A stretch of DNA of 37,500 nt from Tubiluchus corallicola (taxonomy: Eukaryota > Priapulida > Priapulimorpha > Priapulimorphida > Tubiluchidae), in NCBI GenBank assembly GCA_030141605.1, contig JAQGDQ010000045.1:870001-907500 (forward strand), written 5' to 3'. The position numbers and the translations under genes are program-made. Within the stretch, counting starts at the first letter, position 1. Each line of letters opens with the position of its first letter. This document shows, in pieces, positions 1 through 9,901 of this stretch. The notes beneath the pieces are model-generated. The model made no database searches, was not told the DNA's origin, and was given only the letters and a program-made list of their open reading frames with translations.

Positions 1-918
1 AGAGCAATAGCAGAAATGATCCGCAGAATATATCACATTGAGATAGTTCACTCAGATAGTTGACGGACTTATGAGTTGGACTGTGATTAGTTATTAGTTA
101 CTTATGAATAACGCTTAACAGGTTCATTCCGCTTAATACTTCATAACGCTTAGCAGGCTAAACTAAAAAACCCTTCTCATCTGCATGATTGAGGGCGCCC
201 AAATACGTCACATTTGCAGTTGTAAATGAATCAACTGACGTCGTATATGTTATTAGTTACTGATGTCGCATGTGTTATTAGTTAACCACCCTTTATTAAA
301 TAAGTTTCATAGCCATTCGAAGAGTTTGACAAGTTTACGTGGTTGTACCACATTAATTATCAAGTGTAGAAAACGGTGTGTAATTACTTTTGTTACCAAA
401 ACAGGAGCAAAAGTTATGACTAACTCAAAACTTTAGTTAACCTAACTATATTTGTACGACCAGAGTTTAACTTACTACTTGCGGCAGGGGATTATTTCTA
501 GAAATCTAGCAATCTAATCTAAGCAGTGTGAACTATACAAGATAATTAAATTAGGACTGTCCGTAATGCCCGGATTTTATTTCGCTTATTAATAGGCCTT
601 TAGCAGATTACGTGATAAACTTTTCAGATTGAACATGCATATTCAAGAACCTGTGTTGACTATTCCAAATAAAGTTTTAGTGCAAACAAACAATGGCAGA
701 TTTCAAGAAAAAACCAGCTCTATCATAATAACACTATAATATCATTTTCTGCTTACAAAGTTTAATAACCGCCAAAAACTCTAGACAAAATAACTGATGA
801 GTAGATAGCAAAGCAACTGCGCAAAACAATTTCGCAATTCGTCATATCACTGCTCACTTGTTTTTATCGCGGTGCACATCTGGGAAATTTACAATTCGGA
901 TGGGCTTCGCGGCGATCC
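1..918. other. AT-rich intergenic or intronic DNA, no gene seen
   Basis: No reading frame of note and no recognisable RNA gene. The first 290 bases are rich in short direct repeats. The word TTATTAGTTA occurs near 90, 250 and 275. The phrase ATAACGCTTAACAGG near 108 returns as ATAACGCTTAGCAGG at 143-157. A 25-bp tandem duplication is listed separately. The remainder (300-918) shows no structure I can name. Confidence 0.6.
235..284. repeat. 25-bp tandem duplication (two copies)
   Basis: Bases 235-259 and 260-284 are two head-to-tail copies of a 25-base unit starting CTGACGTCG or CTGATGTCG and ending TTATTAGTTA. They differ at three positions, all transitions. No function can be assigned. Confidence 0.85.
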
Positions 919-1145
919 TTGTTGCCGTTACTGGTCAGGCGCTATAATAGATATCTGTATATCTCTGGCCTCCCATGTGGCCACAGTTATGGCTTAGTAA
1001 ACTTGACATGCCGAAACATTTTCGCTGCAATTAAGCAGACAGTGGAGGAAACAAAGGCTATAAGTTTGTTACTGCTTGAGCTCGCAGAAAGAGAGAGAAA
1101 AGACTTCAAGGAAACAACTTATACTTTTGAGGAAAGAACGAATGA

Positions 1146-1548
1146 TTACATGAACGAACAGACGAATGAATGAATGAATGAATGAAAGAATGAATAAAGG
1201 AATGAATGAATGAAAATTTAATAGATTGACGTATGTATGGATGGATGTGGACGGATACTAGAACAACGGATAGTCAACTTCTATCCAAATAGAAGAATGG
1301 CCGGATGAATGATGAATGAACAGGTGAGCGAATAAATGAATCAATAATGGATGATTAAATAAACGGACAAATGAGTTAATGAATGAATGAAAGAAATAAT
1401 GGAAAAAACGAACGAATGAATAAATGTATGAAATAATGAATGAAGTAAAGCGCAAATATACAAATAAATGAACGAATAAATAAATGTATGAATAAATGAA
1501 TGAAGCAAAGCGCAAATATACAAATAAACGAGTGAATGAATAGATGAG
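1146..1548. repeat. Degenerate (GAAT)n array with a 60-bp-period segment
   Basis: A long purine-rich tract built from GAAT/GAAC/AAAT tetramers, clean near 1165-1215 and increasingly interrupted afterwards. Inside it, 1411-1470 and 1471-1530 are near-identical 60-bp units sharing the phrase AAAGCGCAAATATACAAATA. This is a secondary duplication riding on the microsatellite. Reading frames on the minus strand across this tract (repeated SFIHSF-like residues) are products of the repeat, not genes. Confidence 0.9.
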
Positions 1549-1560
1549 TGCCAAGTTGTC

Positions 1561-2157
1561 ATGCGATATAATATCGTTATTTGATACGAACTGAAGCTGT
1601 CACTCGCAAGCAAAACGAACAGCATATTTAAAAAATGCTCATTTCTCTTTTACGATATTATAGATTTTTGTCTCATGACTATAAGTTAAATTGATGGCTA
1701 ATAGTCAAATACAGGTGCAGCCAAATACAGAAGACATATTGAAACTCTGTACAACTCTGTACACAGCAATGAAACATGAAACTTTTGTAACCCCACACGT
1801 CAAGCCGACTGTTGTATAATGAAGAGAATATAGGTACATGCCCCCGTGATACATGATAACTATATAAATTTCGTACATATATAGGACCTTTATAGGTACT
1901 ACGTGCTCATGGCTGACGCGTTGAAAAAGAGCCCCACCTGGAAAAAATCTCCTAGCGGCCTTTTGTGGGTATCTCAGAGAAATTGATAGCTCTTTGAAAG
2001 AGGAGAAACTAGGCTACACGATGATGTGTATGTCTTTTACAAATGCCGTTATCAGGATAAATGGCAACAGGTTAGTTTTGGGGTACATGTATGTTTTTTC
2101 TGGCACCCTGCATTTTGATAATGTTACGCAATAGCCTTGAACAAATTTCAACTTTAC
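1561..2157. other. Unannotated AT-rich stretch
   Basis: Nothing gene-like. A short phrase is repeated near 1745-1763 (ACTCTGTACA twice, 11 bases apart). No splice-flanked coding exon or RNA structure is recognisable. Confidence 0.5.
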
Positions 2158-2280
2158 GGCGCGTTCAGACGTAGAAACTTCTCTCGCAACTTGTTGCACA
2201 GCGTGTGACGGCTTGGCAACTTTTCTCAGTGAGACGTTGCGCAACAAGTTGCGAGAGAAATCTCTACGTTTGAACGCACC
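2158..2280. mobile_element. 123-bp fold-back / MITE-like element
   Basis: The left arm (2158-2197, starting GGCGCGTTCAGACGTAG) and the right arm (2241-2280, ending TTTGAACGCACC) are reverse complements over about 40 bases with about four mismatches. The inner part CTCGCAACTTGTTGC is perfectly mirrored. The 43-bp spacer has no coding capacity. Such long terminal inverted repeats around almost no internal sequence are typical of miniature inverted-repeat DNA transposons. Flanking bases (TTTAC on the left, ATTGT on the right) show no clear target-site duplication, so the superfamily is unresolved. It could act as a strong hairpin if transcribed. Confidence 0.75.
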
Positions 2281-2283
2281 ATT

Positions 2284-2323
2284 GTAGGCTACTCGTTTCT
2301 AACGTAGGCTACTTGTTTCTAAT
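2284..2323. repeat. 20-bp tandem duplication
   Basis: Two adjacent 20-base copies, GTAGGCTACTCGTTTCTAAC and GTAGGCTACTTGTTTCTAAT, directly follow the fold-back element. The second copy runs into a sequence that has a relative near 13412 (see findings). Confidence 0.8.
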
Positions 2324-2400
2324 ATTGTAGTCGAAACTTCGTCACATATTTCTGCGCCACCCGATATTTACCATCACTCACTTACTTTATACAGCCTTGT

Positions 2401-2589
2401 GTGTGTATATTAGAAGATAGATACATTTATGTCGTATATAAATATGCCTGTCATGGATGTAACAGATTTTGCATAGAACAGACCACAAGACAACTTCAGC
2501 TTAGAATAAGTGAGCATATGAGGCCTATTTCGTTCAATGTTGTGAAAATTCTAAGATACACCGTACGCATTAATAATTATAGGTATTAG
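2401..2589 (+). pseudogene. Penelope-like element GIY-YIG endonuclease fragment
   Basis: The reading frame from 2401 contains VVYKYACHGCNRFCIEQ followed by TTRQLQLRISEHM. This matches the spacing of the start of the GIY-YIG endonuclease domain of Penelope-like retroelements: a hydrophobic VVYKY strand, a C-x2-C-N pair, then a Tyr-Ile-Gly-like strand (here CIE, so the usual Y and G are lost), T-x-R-x-L, and R-x2-EH. Family knowledge: this domain follows the reverse transcriptase and cuts the target DNA. Only about 40 residues are recognisable. The frame degrades after EHM and stops at 2589. No reverse transcriptase is visible upstream, so this is a dead fragment. There is no reason to trust any start codon. 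The identification is from pattern memory, not a search. Confidence 0.7.
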
Positions 2590-2689
2590 TTTATAATACT
2601 TGTTAATAAAGATAGGTATTAACTAGATATTAAGAACAATCTATAAATGATATCTGTACATGTACCGAAAACAGGAAGATGGGAGCGGC

Positions 2690-3000
2690 TAACAAAATAA
2701 GAAAAAACGTGTTTAAAATATTACAAAAGCAATAGAAAATGTAGAACACTTTTTGTTTAATTGTACTGCCCTAAAACACATAAGGAAGAATATACTTACA
2801 GTAATAGAATTGCCTCACTTGTGGAATTTGTTAAATGAAGTCAGTTAGGAAATTATGTGTTATATTTAGTCAAGGCTAGAAAGCCTGATATTGAAGCAAC
2901 TATTGCAGGCAGAAGTGTAAAAATTTGGTGGACAATAATATTGTGTATGTAATTCACACCTATTTGGTCAATATAATTTAATACTTGTATTTATCAGTAA
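2690..3000 (+). pseudogene. 3' end of a LINE-type reverse transcriptase gene (decayed)
   Basis: From about 2723 the plus strand reads TKAIENVEHFLFNCTALKHI and continues through RKNILTV. This resembles the VEHFLxxC(P/T) motif in the C-terminal region of many non-LTR retrotransposon polymerases (CR1, L2 and Jockey-like clades). Stops appear at about 2851 and again soon after, so it cannot be functional. An AT-rich stretch follows and then a degenerate pentanucleotide tail from about 3014, the layout expected of a 5'-truncated LINE with a microsatellite 3' tail. The clade cannot be told from this much sequence. Confidence 0.55.
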
Positions 3001-3013
3001 AATTTTTTATATG

Positions 3014-3133
3014 TCAATGCAATGCAATACAATACAATAGAATACAATATAATGCAAAGCAAAGCAATGTAACGCAATGTAACGCAACGCAACGCAACAC
3101 AACCCAACACAATACAATGTAAAGCAATGTAAT
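3014..3133. repeat. Degenerate (AATGC/AATAC)n pentanucleotide array
   Basis: About 24 five-base units of the form AATGC, AATAC, AACGC or AAAGC, with substitutions mostly at the third and fourth unit positions. It lies just downstream of the LINE remnant and may be that element's 3' tail. Confidence 0.9.
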
Positions 3134-5379
3134 ACTTTTTTTCTTTATAACACTTTAACGTTAGTTCATTTTATGGTAGTAAAATTATTTTAATAAAAAA
3201 GTTTTATAGTAATCACTAGATTTTTATTTCGTATGCTTTCCAGTACATAAGTTCAATGATAATGAAATACATATAAATGATATATTTAGGAGAGTGTCAT
3301 GTGTAAAAGTTTATATTATAGCATTCTAAAATAAGTTGGTACTTATTTCTTTATTCTTTTGCTTAAACAATTTTAAAACAGACGACGAGCACAAGTCTTT
3401 CATTATGTTAATTAAAGCCAAGAAAGTAATACTCTTTGGCGCAACAACGACTAGTGACATTTCCGTTGATGTAATTGCCTAACAGTTTTCAGTTAGTTCA
3501 CACCAACAGCCATATCGTCATTGTAAAGTATGAAGTCAGACTTAGTAATAATTAGTAATAATTAATACTGTAACTCTTGTTTGGGAATTTACATCCGGGC
3601 ACTGTTTTGAGTGTAACAATCAAACAAAATGTAAAATTATTCAGGTAAATATGTTTCACTACTAACTTTTCAGTTTAAACTGTTTTCCATAGCTTCAAAA
3701 TTTCAATACGACTGTAAGCGGAATATAATCCGTGTGTTTAATTTTCACGATCGTACATACAAGCGTAACATGCAATATTATTGTAACTGCAGCCAAGAAA
3801 ACATTTTAGGTACATACGCGAATGTAAAAAGGGCAGAAATTACTTGCAGCTACCGCCTGCACGTTCCCACACTGCATAAAGACTTTGCGTGACTTGCTTT
3901 TCTTGGGCAACCATACGCTCTGCAAAAAGGGGTGTGGAAAGTAGAGGTTTTACAGTAAGGTTTACAATAACAGAGAATCCACTTTTCGTGTTTTTGTTTG
4001 TCTTGTTAACTATATGTAAAAATAGTTTAATAGTGATGATAAAATTAATGATAATGATGATGATCAACGTTATAAATAAAAGAAATGAGGCTTATAAATA
4101 AAATTTGCAGATAAACGCTAAAATTTTTTACAAGCTCTTTTAAGTAATAGTTAACTCGTTGGGGAAACAACAGTTTTGTGACAAAGAGTCTGAATGAATT
4201 CAATTCTAAATCCACGAGCATGACCGTGTTTATTACTTGGCTATATCTGGTCTAGTCCACTACGATTTACTCACATGTGTAGAGCAGTTTGCCCTAATTT
4301 TCAAATTTTGGCTAGTATATCGGGTTCTCAAACAATACCAATATTTTTACCACATTATTTGTCTGAGCCTCAAGTACAGTTGTCTGCTCTTGAAGTACTC
4401 TGACTTTAGTTATTACGGTTTTCAGGGTATTCAATGTTACAAGGCGATGCCTAAAATCGAATGCCTAAAATAACACTATAAAAATCAGTGTGAGGGTTCT
4501 CTTACCAATGTGTGTGATAAGCCCTTTTTGGCATGTGAAGTTGCTACGATCTGGTGTCTAATGACAAGTTTAATATCAATGTAGTAAAGCATTCTGCAGA
4601 CCTTTCAATTTGCAAAATAGCTCACGTGACTTGAATTGACTTTACTACCTTGACTCTATTATTACCAAATTTGTGTATCTAAAATTAAATACGCTAACGA
4701 ATTGCGCGTTACTATAAATAAACAAAAGCTCAGCATAGATTACGTCAACGAGTTAAATTTATCGCAAAAGGGTTTATATAAAAGATAGTGACTTCAGGCT
4801 TCGCAGCTGACGTAATATATGAACTATACGCGTATAGGTCGACGTTTCGCGTGGAAGGCGGATCCAGAACTGAAAACATGGATGCGCATAGTTAACGGTT
4901 TGAACGTGCTACAAGAACCTGGACAAATGTTCGTAATTTAATTTTTTAAACACCTCAAGTTTTTAGTTAAAATAGTAAAGTGGCTTCCACTTAATCTTGC
5001 TAAAACCCTGATATAAGTGTGTACTTATATATCAGACAAATTTCAAGTAAAGATAATTTTAAACTGTGAAGTGAAACGAGTCTGTTTTTGGGTTGTTAGA
5101 AGAAGATAGTCGAGGACCACAATTAGTTTTTTAAATGCTAATCACTATTTTTGCAACATACAGAATTTTCTACGCTAATGCATTTTAATTAAACAAGCTA
5201 AAGGCCAAACGATTCGCTTATTCACTTGTTGAGATTAGTACTTTACTTTTCGAGGAATGTTTTTAGTGTGGATGGTTGAACGACGGCTACAAAGTGTTGG
5301 GTTTTTCAAAAGGGTGATTTTGCGCACTTTAGGAAATACAAGAGTAGAATACTGTTGATTAATTTTAACATCAACTATG
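3134..5379. other. AT-rich DNA without recognisable genes
   Basis: Short reading frames on both strands (up to 78 codons, for example 4237-4473 on the plus strand) resemble nothing known to me. Small features are tandem TAGTAATAAT words near 3545-3565, a GAT-rich patch at 4034-4065, and a perfect 14-bp palindrome at 4824-4837 beside a GACGTTTC word (see findings). Confidence 0.5.
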
Positions 5380-5880
5380 TAAAGCTGCAGGACTAATGAA
5401 TTGTGACTTAACTGCTTAAAGCGTTTTTCTGAGACCGCCTCACTTGCTGGTGTACATTGAATGACTCAGAGTATTGCGACCATAGTAGAATGAATTGAAT
5501 TAACCGCAGCATAAATATGAAACGTCAGCACAGATGGGAGTGCTTGTCCTCAAAATTGGACAATCGTCTTCGGTTCAGCGCTTCGTCAGTCTCAGTCAGC
5601 GTCGAATAGTTTGTGTAAGTGACTTGACTGGACAGGCAAGTAAATGAAATAAGCGAGGTTTTTACACTTGGCCTCCTTCCACTTACACTACTCCTAACAT
5701 CATTACGAAGTTCAATAACTGAAAACTATCCGCGTATTACGGACGATAACAGCGCTGGGGCTGGGCCAATCAGCGGCTCCAAAGAAAATAGCAAAATAGC
5801 GGCAAGAACTTTCATTCCCTTATTGAAGTTTGACGAAGCCAATAAGGTTTGATCTAATTATTGGACGGGAATTTACCTGA
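5380..5880. promoter_or_regulatory. Possible regulatory stretch with CCAAT and TAAT-type words
   Basis: This block is less AT-rich than its surroundings. It contains GGGCCAATCAGCG (a CCAAT-box match) near 5763-5775, a TGACTCA AP-1 word near 5462, and several AATTGAATTAA and TAATTATT-type words. These are short motifs that arise by chance, so the call rests on clustering and composition only. No transcription start, TATA box or coding exon can be tied to it. Confidence 0.2.
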
Positions 5881-6399
5881 AAAATATAAAAGACTGGAAG
5901 GTGTGAACCTATACTTTTCTAGTAACATGATACAATGTGCTTGCTTATATTACAGATTAGACTAGATGATTGTTGATTGAATACACTGAAAAAAGTCCTG
6001 TAGCACAAAGTAACTTAAATAGGGACAATTACTATTACTATTAAAGTACATTTATTACATGTGTCAGAAATGCGAAACTAAAATTACTGTGTCTTTAGTT
6101 AGTCGTCCAATGCAACTACGAGTCCGCATGTTTCAATATGAAGGCTGCGAGTGGAAATCCTTGTCTAGGATTCTATCCCACTCTGTAGACCTTGCATTGT
6201 TTTGGAATATAGTGTTGGTGACCTAAATGTGGGATTAATAAACCGATATAAAACTACCCTGCTTTTTTCTGAGTAATAGTAGGGTAAACTGTAATATGAC
6301 ATCGTACATGTAGGCTACCAGAAGACTAATTAGTGAACGTCTTCAAGCCTGCTATGTGCAGCATCGCGGCGAAAATTTTGCTCTTTTCAACTTCGTTAT

Positions 6400-6740
6400 G
6401 TATTATTGTATTAGTCATAAATTAATCATTGCGTTCGTGCAAAGTTAATTGTAAGAATTCAAATCTGCAGAGGGCGCGACTAGACCAATCCTAGATGTTT
6501 TAATTAGCTGTCGTTTCTCTCAAAGCAACGCTCCTGTGTATTTGAAAACCTGGTCAGTAAAATTTCACGAGGGTTAATTACCGCTTTCCAGGTCGACCGA
6601 TTAGAAGCCGCGCTCAGAATCAATCAAGCGTGACGAAATAATTGCACACGCCAAGATATGCGCCGCCATCAAAGATGTGGCTTCACATTAAAAATCAGTC
6701 TGTTTACTCAGACAATAGTTACTAATTGTTTGAGTAAATC
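6400..6740. promoter_or_regulatory. Candidate enhancer-like or insulator-like block
   Basis: Within 340 bases are GCAGAGGGCGC at 6467-6477 (similar to the core of CTCF sites), CATCAAAG at 6667-6674 (TCF/LEF-type), TGTTTAC near 6699 (Fox-type), and several TTAATTA/TAATTG homeodomain-type words. The block has higher GC and more CpG than its neighbours. All of this is motif recognition by eye. It would fit a conserved non-coding element but does not prove one. Confidence 0.25.
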
Positions 6741-8460
6741 TACCCAACTTCTTTTGTAATCTTGGCTGTACCTCAACGCTATCATGCCGTAAGTGATTAA
6801 CGCATGTTAAGGCATTAAAACGCTGTCGAAACAAAGCAAGCAAAAATGCGCAGACAAGCATGACAGCATGTTAAAGTAAACAAGAAGATTTTGCGGAATT
6901 TATTTAACCGTGAATTCCCGTGCGAGCGATTTTAAAATTAAATAATGGCTATGGTCATGAGGTGAACTTGTCAGATAGGGTAATGCGAAATTCATCTCCT
7001 ATTTAGGAACTACTCGAAGGTGACAGAGTTTTAGAATTTCACGCAGAACACGCACAAAAATTTTATTATTAATAATCAAGTAATAAGTTCAAAAATATGT
7101 AAGCGGATATTTCGGTAAATGACTAAGCATTATTTTAGCCAAAAGTAAAAATAACGTGTTGATAAACGTAGCATCGAAAAGAAAAGAAACGAAACTTAAC
7201 GAAAAGAAAAGAAAAGGAAAAAGGTAAAGGAAAGACAAATGTAGGCAATTTAAGGTAAAGTAATGCAACTGCATTGAATTATAATAAAAATAAGTCAGAT
7301 AATGGTTATTGCGGCTCTCAGTTCCCAAATTTCATTCTGTTTGGAAACCTTTAAAATATGTAAAATGCAGTTTGTATAATTTTTTTAGAAAGGCCTCAGA
7401 AGAAGAAAAATTAATGTCCTTCTAAAGGATAAGAAGGACGAAGGACAGAGACCTCAAAATCAGGGCTGCCTTCCAAAAGAATGACATCTGGCCACCCGAC
7501 ACTCAAAGTAAGGCTACATAAATATTTAAGAAAAGTAATAAGAAATAAAAGAAACTCAGCAAGCTCTCAAGTACAAAACATTAATCAAATAAAAAGTTGA
7601 CCATTTTGTTTATGTATCTATAAACATCTTTATGCCTTTAAGCTTAAAGTACAAGAAAAGGGGTACCTCATCAGTACTTGCTGTACTTCACAGCAATTTT
7701 ATGCGTACATCGCACTCACGTTGAAAGGATTTTTTGTTTGATTTTGTTTTAAATCTCCCCGCAATACTGTTCCCGACTGCGCCATTAGATGATATCCTAT
7801 ATGCTTAACGTAAATCGGGCAGAAAAGGAAATGTTAAACTATGTGCCAAAAAAACTTTCCATGAAAATTATATTACTTAGCATTTCGTTTACCTGCTTGA
7901 AAGACTTATGTAACTAGAAAATAAAATTAAGAAAAACTACTTAAAATGCTTTCACCAATTGGTAAAATGTTGTGAGACACTTCCAGGGTGCACCACTCAC
8001 TAACCAAGTAACGTATTTTTAATCTTATTGACGAGGTATAGTAATTTAAAATTTTACTTAGTTAGTGACATGTGCACTACGAATACTCTGATCATTTGTC
8101 ACTTTACTCAGTGCTATCTAAACTTATTTCAAATGACTTATCGTTAAAATGGCTGCGTCTAACGCTCATCGAGGGAGTTTGAATTAAATCTTATACGGCG
8201 TTACTGCCGACGCAAGCCCTGTATGCAGAAAGGCAGTATGTAAGTGGTATAAAATTTCAAGACGAAATTTTAAGCTTTATGTAAGTGGAGGGTTTTTTGT
8301 GCTCTAACTATTCTTGTTTCATAGCTGAAACGTAATTTCAAGCTAACTTTCAAACTTAAAAGTATTTTTAAATGTCTGTGGCGGGCAGAATAATTTAAGG
8401 AAAAATTATGACAGGCAGATAAGTATAAATCTTTGTCGAATATTTCTAAGATATCCTTTG
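6741..8460. other. AT-rich DNA with a purine-rich patch, no gene seen
   Basis: Holds an (AAAAG)n-like tract at about 7175-7236 and an 8-bp perfect hairpin at 7416-7439 (GTCCTTCT, 8-base loop, AGAAGGAC). Short frames on both strands have no recognisable domain. Nothing else is apparent. Confidence 0.5.
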
Positions 8461-8470
8461 GTTCCTTGCG

Positions 8471-8942
8471 GTGGGTGTGACTGTCAAAGAATCCGCCCCA
8501 AGAATCGGCAAAAACACAAAGAATTCGCAAGGAAATGGGATTCTTTGTATCTTAATGTGCATCAGCGTAAGGAAGAAATCGCGCATTCTTTACTGGAAAA
8601 TGAAATTTGCTAAATTTTTATTGCATGTCTGCGCCAACAATGCGGTCCATTCTACACAGATCTGCAGGCAAATCAGTCAGCGTTTCTGCATGCTGAGCTG
8701 GTCGTGGCGAATTCACGTCCGTGCCTTGCAAATCTGGCTTGACACTCATCCAAAAAACAACTAGCAAAGAAGCCACAGACTTTAAAATCAACGCCAACTT
8801 ACCCCGAATGTGTGATGTTTTTAACGGCGAAGTTTGGTGTAATTGGGCGTCAGAGTTGGAACAGAAGCTCCAGTTTTTTAAGAACGCCCTGTCTGAGAGA
8901 AATTTTTCCACAAGCCTACTGCATGTTGTGAGCTTACGTTAA
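8471..8942 (+). other. Overlapping unidentified short reading frames
   Basis: This interval is slightly richer in GC than its surroundings and is open in several frames at once: 8471-8764 and 8721-8942 on the plus strand, 8618-8911 on the minus strand. The frame at 8721-8942 has a protein-like stretch (INANLPRMCDVFNGEVWCNW, then ASELEQKLQFFKNALSE) with an amphipathic, helix-like pattern, but I recognise no family. There are no convincing splice sites or start context. It may be a decayed exon or retroelement gag piece, or chance. Confidence 0.15.
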
Positions 8943-9299
8943 TGGCATACATTCTGAAAGGCCTATTAAGCTCAAGGAAGGGAAGCACAATAAGTTGCGC
9001 ACACAGCAAATGTATACTAACAAGAAGATTTAATGTGAAGAGAATATACAAAAACCCGAGCAAAACTGATTGTACTAAATTACGGGACAAACAGAATTTG
9101 CATGTGAGTGCTGAATAAGAAATGCCATCAAGTCTGCAAACGAGGGCCACGAACAGGAAAAACGTGGTAGGTATGTTGTATATTGTGGAAACCGGGTTAC
9201 AGGCAAGAATGTTTAATAATTTCCTATTATTTAGTTCGTTTTTTGGCGACTAAATGCTGCATATAAAAAACCGGGCTGTCTATGGTACATGTTCCATGG

Positions 9300-9705
9300 T
9301 ATGCCGTTTTAACATCGTGTGTTGAGAAACATGTACAGATGGCAAAATCGAGAAATATAGGACTGGATAAAAAATTGTGGCTATGCGCTACTTCACGCGG
9401 TATATACAGGCGCAGCAACCACCTGTAAACCTTTTTATATAGAATTTTATAAAGAAAATTAGAAAACTATTTTACAAAAATATTTATATGCACAATTGGA
9501 CAAATATGCAAAATTACAGAAACATTTATGCGTTAAATGGGCCCACCACCTTCTGGGTAAAAGGATAGAGATTTTGCACACCCTTTGTGGGTTTCCTGAT
9601 TTTCTCTGCGTCATAGTTTTTTTAACGAAAAGTTTTAATAGCGCCTGACACTCAGTAGTCATGGTCATCAGTTAAACTACATTTGTATTTGGTAACTGTC
9701 AGAAA
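9300..9705 (-). repeat. Interspersed repeat, copy A (minus orientation)
   Basis: Read on the minus strand, this segment matches 11960-12245 on the plus strand in order: an ATGTAGT/GACTA lead, TCAGGCGCTATTA (9640-9655 region), TTTTCGTTAAAAA, a core GGAAACCCACAAAGGGTG, AAAATCTCTATCCTTTT, GAAGGTGG..CCCATTTA, then GCGCATA..GCCACAATTTT and ACATGTTT. Copy A carries about 100 extra bases (9395-9490 region) absent from copy B. Both copies can be read in one frame as GNPQRV(C/S)KISIL, but stops and gaps elsewhere make coding doubtful. Family unknown. Confidence 0.8.
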
Positions 9706-9768
9706 AATTACTCTCTGTTTTCTCCCAGCCGAATCCGGAATCCGAAAAGTCTTTTGCAGAACAGTCCG

Positions 9769-9901
9769 ATTCGACTCAATTAGACTTTCATTTCATTTCA
9801 ATTCAACTCACTTTAATTTAATTCATTTCAACTCAGTTCAATTCAATGTATTTCAATTTAATACATTTCTATTTAATTCAGTTCTGTTCAATTCAGTTCA
9901 G
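9769..9901. repeat. Degenerate (TTCAA)n pentanucleotide array
   Basis: About 26 units of TTCAA, TTCAG, TTTAA and CTCAA. It abuts copy A of the interspersed repeat at its minus-strand upstream end. The plus-strand frame across it (repeating FNSxxFN) is a repeat artefact. Confidence 0.9.

Noticed and set aside
1146-1548. CRISPR-like or regulatory tandem array
   Set aside because: Units are degenerate tetramers without spacer-repeat alternation; the setting is eukaryotic.
3840-4101. Overlapping 75- and 70-codon frames on opposite strands
   Set aside because: No domain, start context or conservation signal; partly driven by GAT-rich sequence at 4034-4065.
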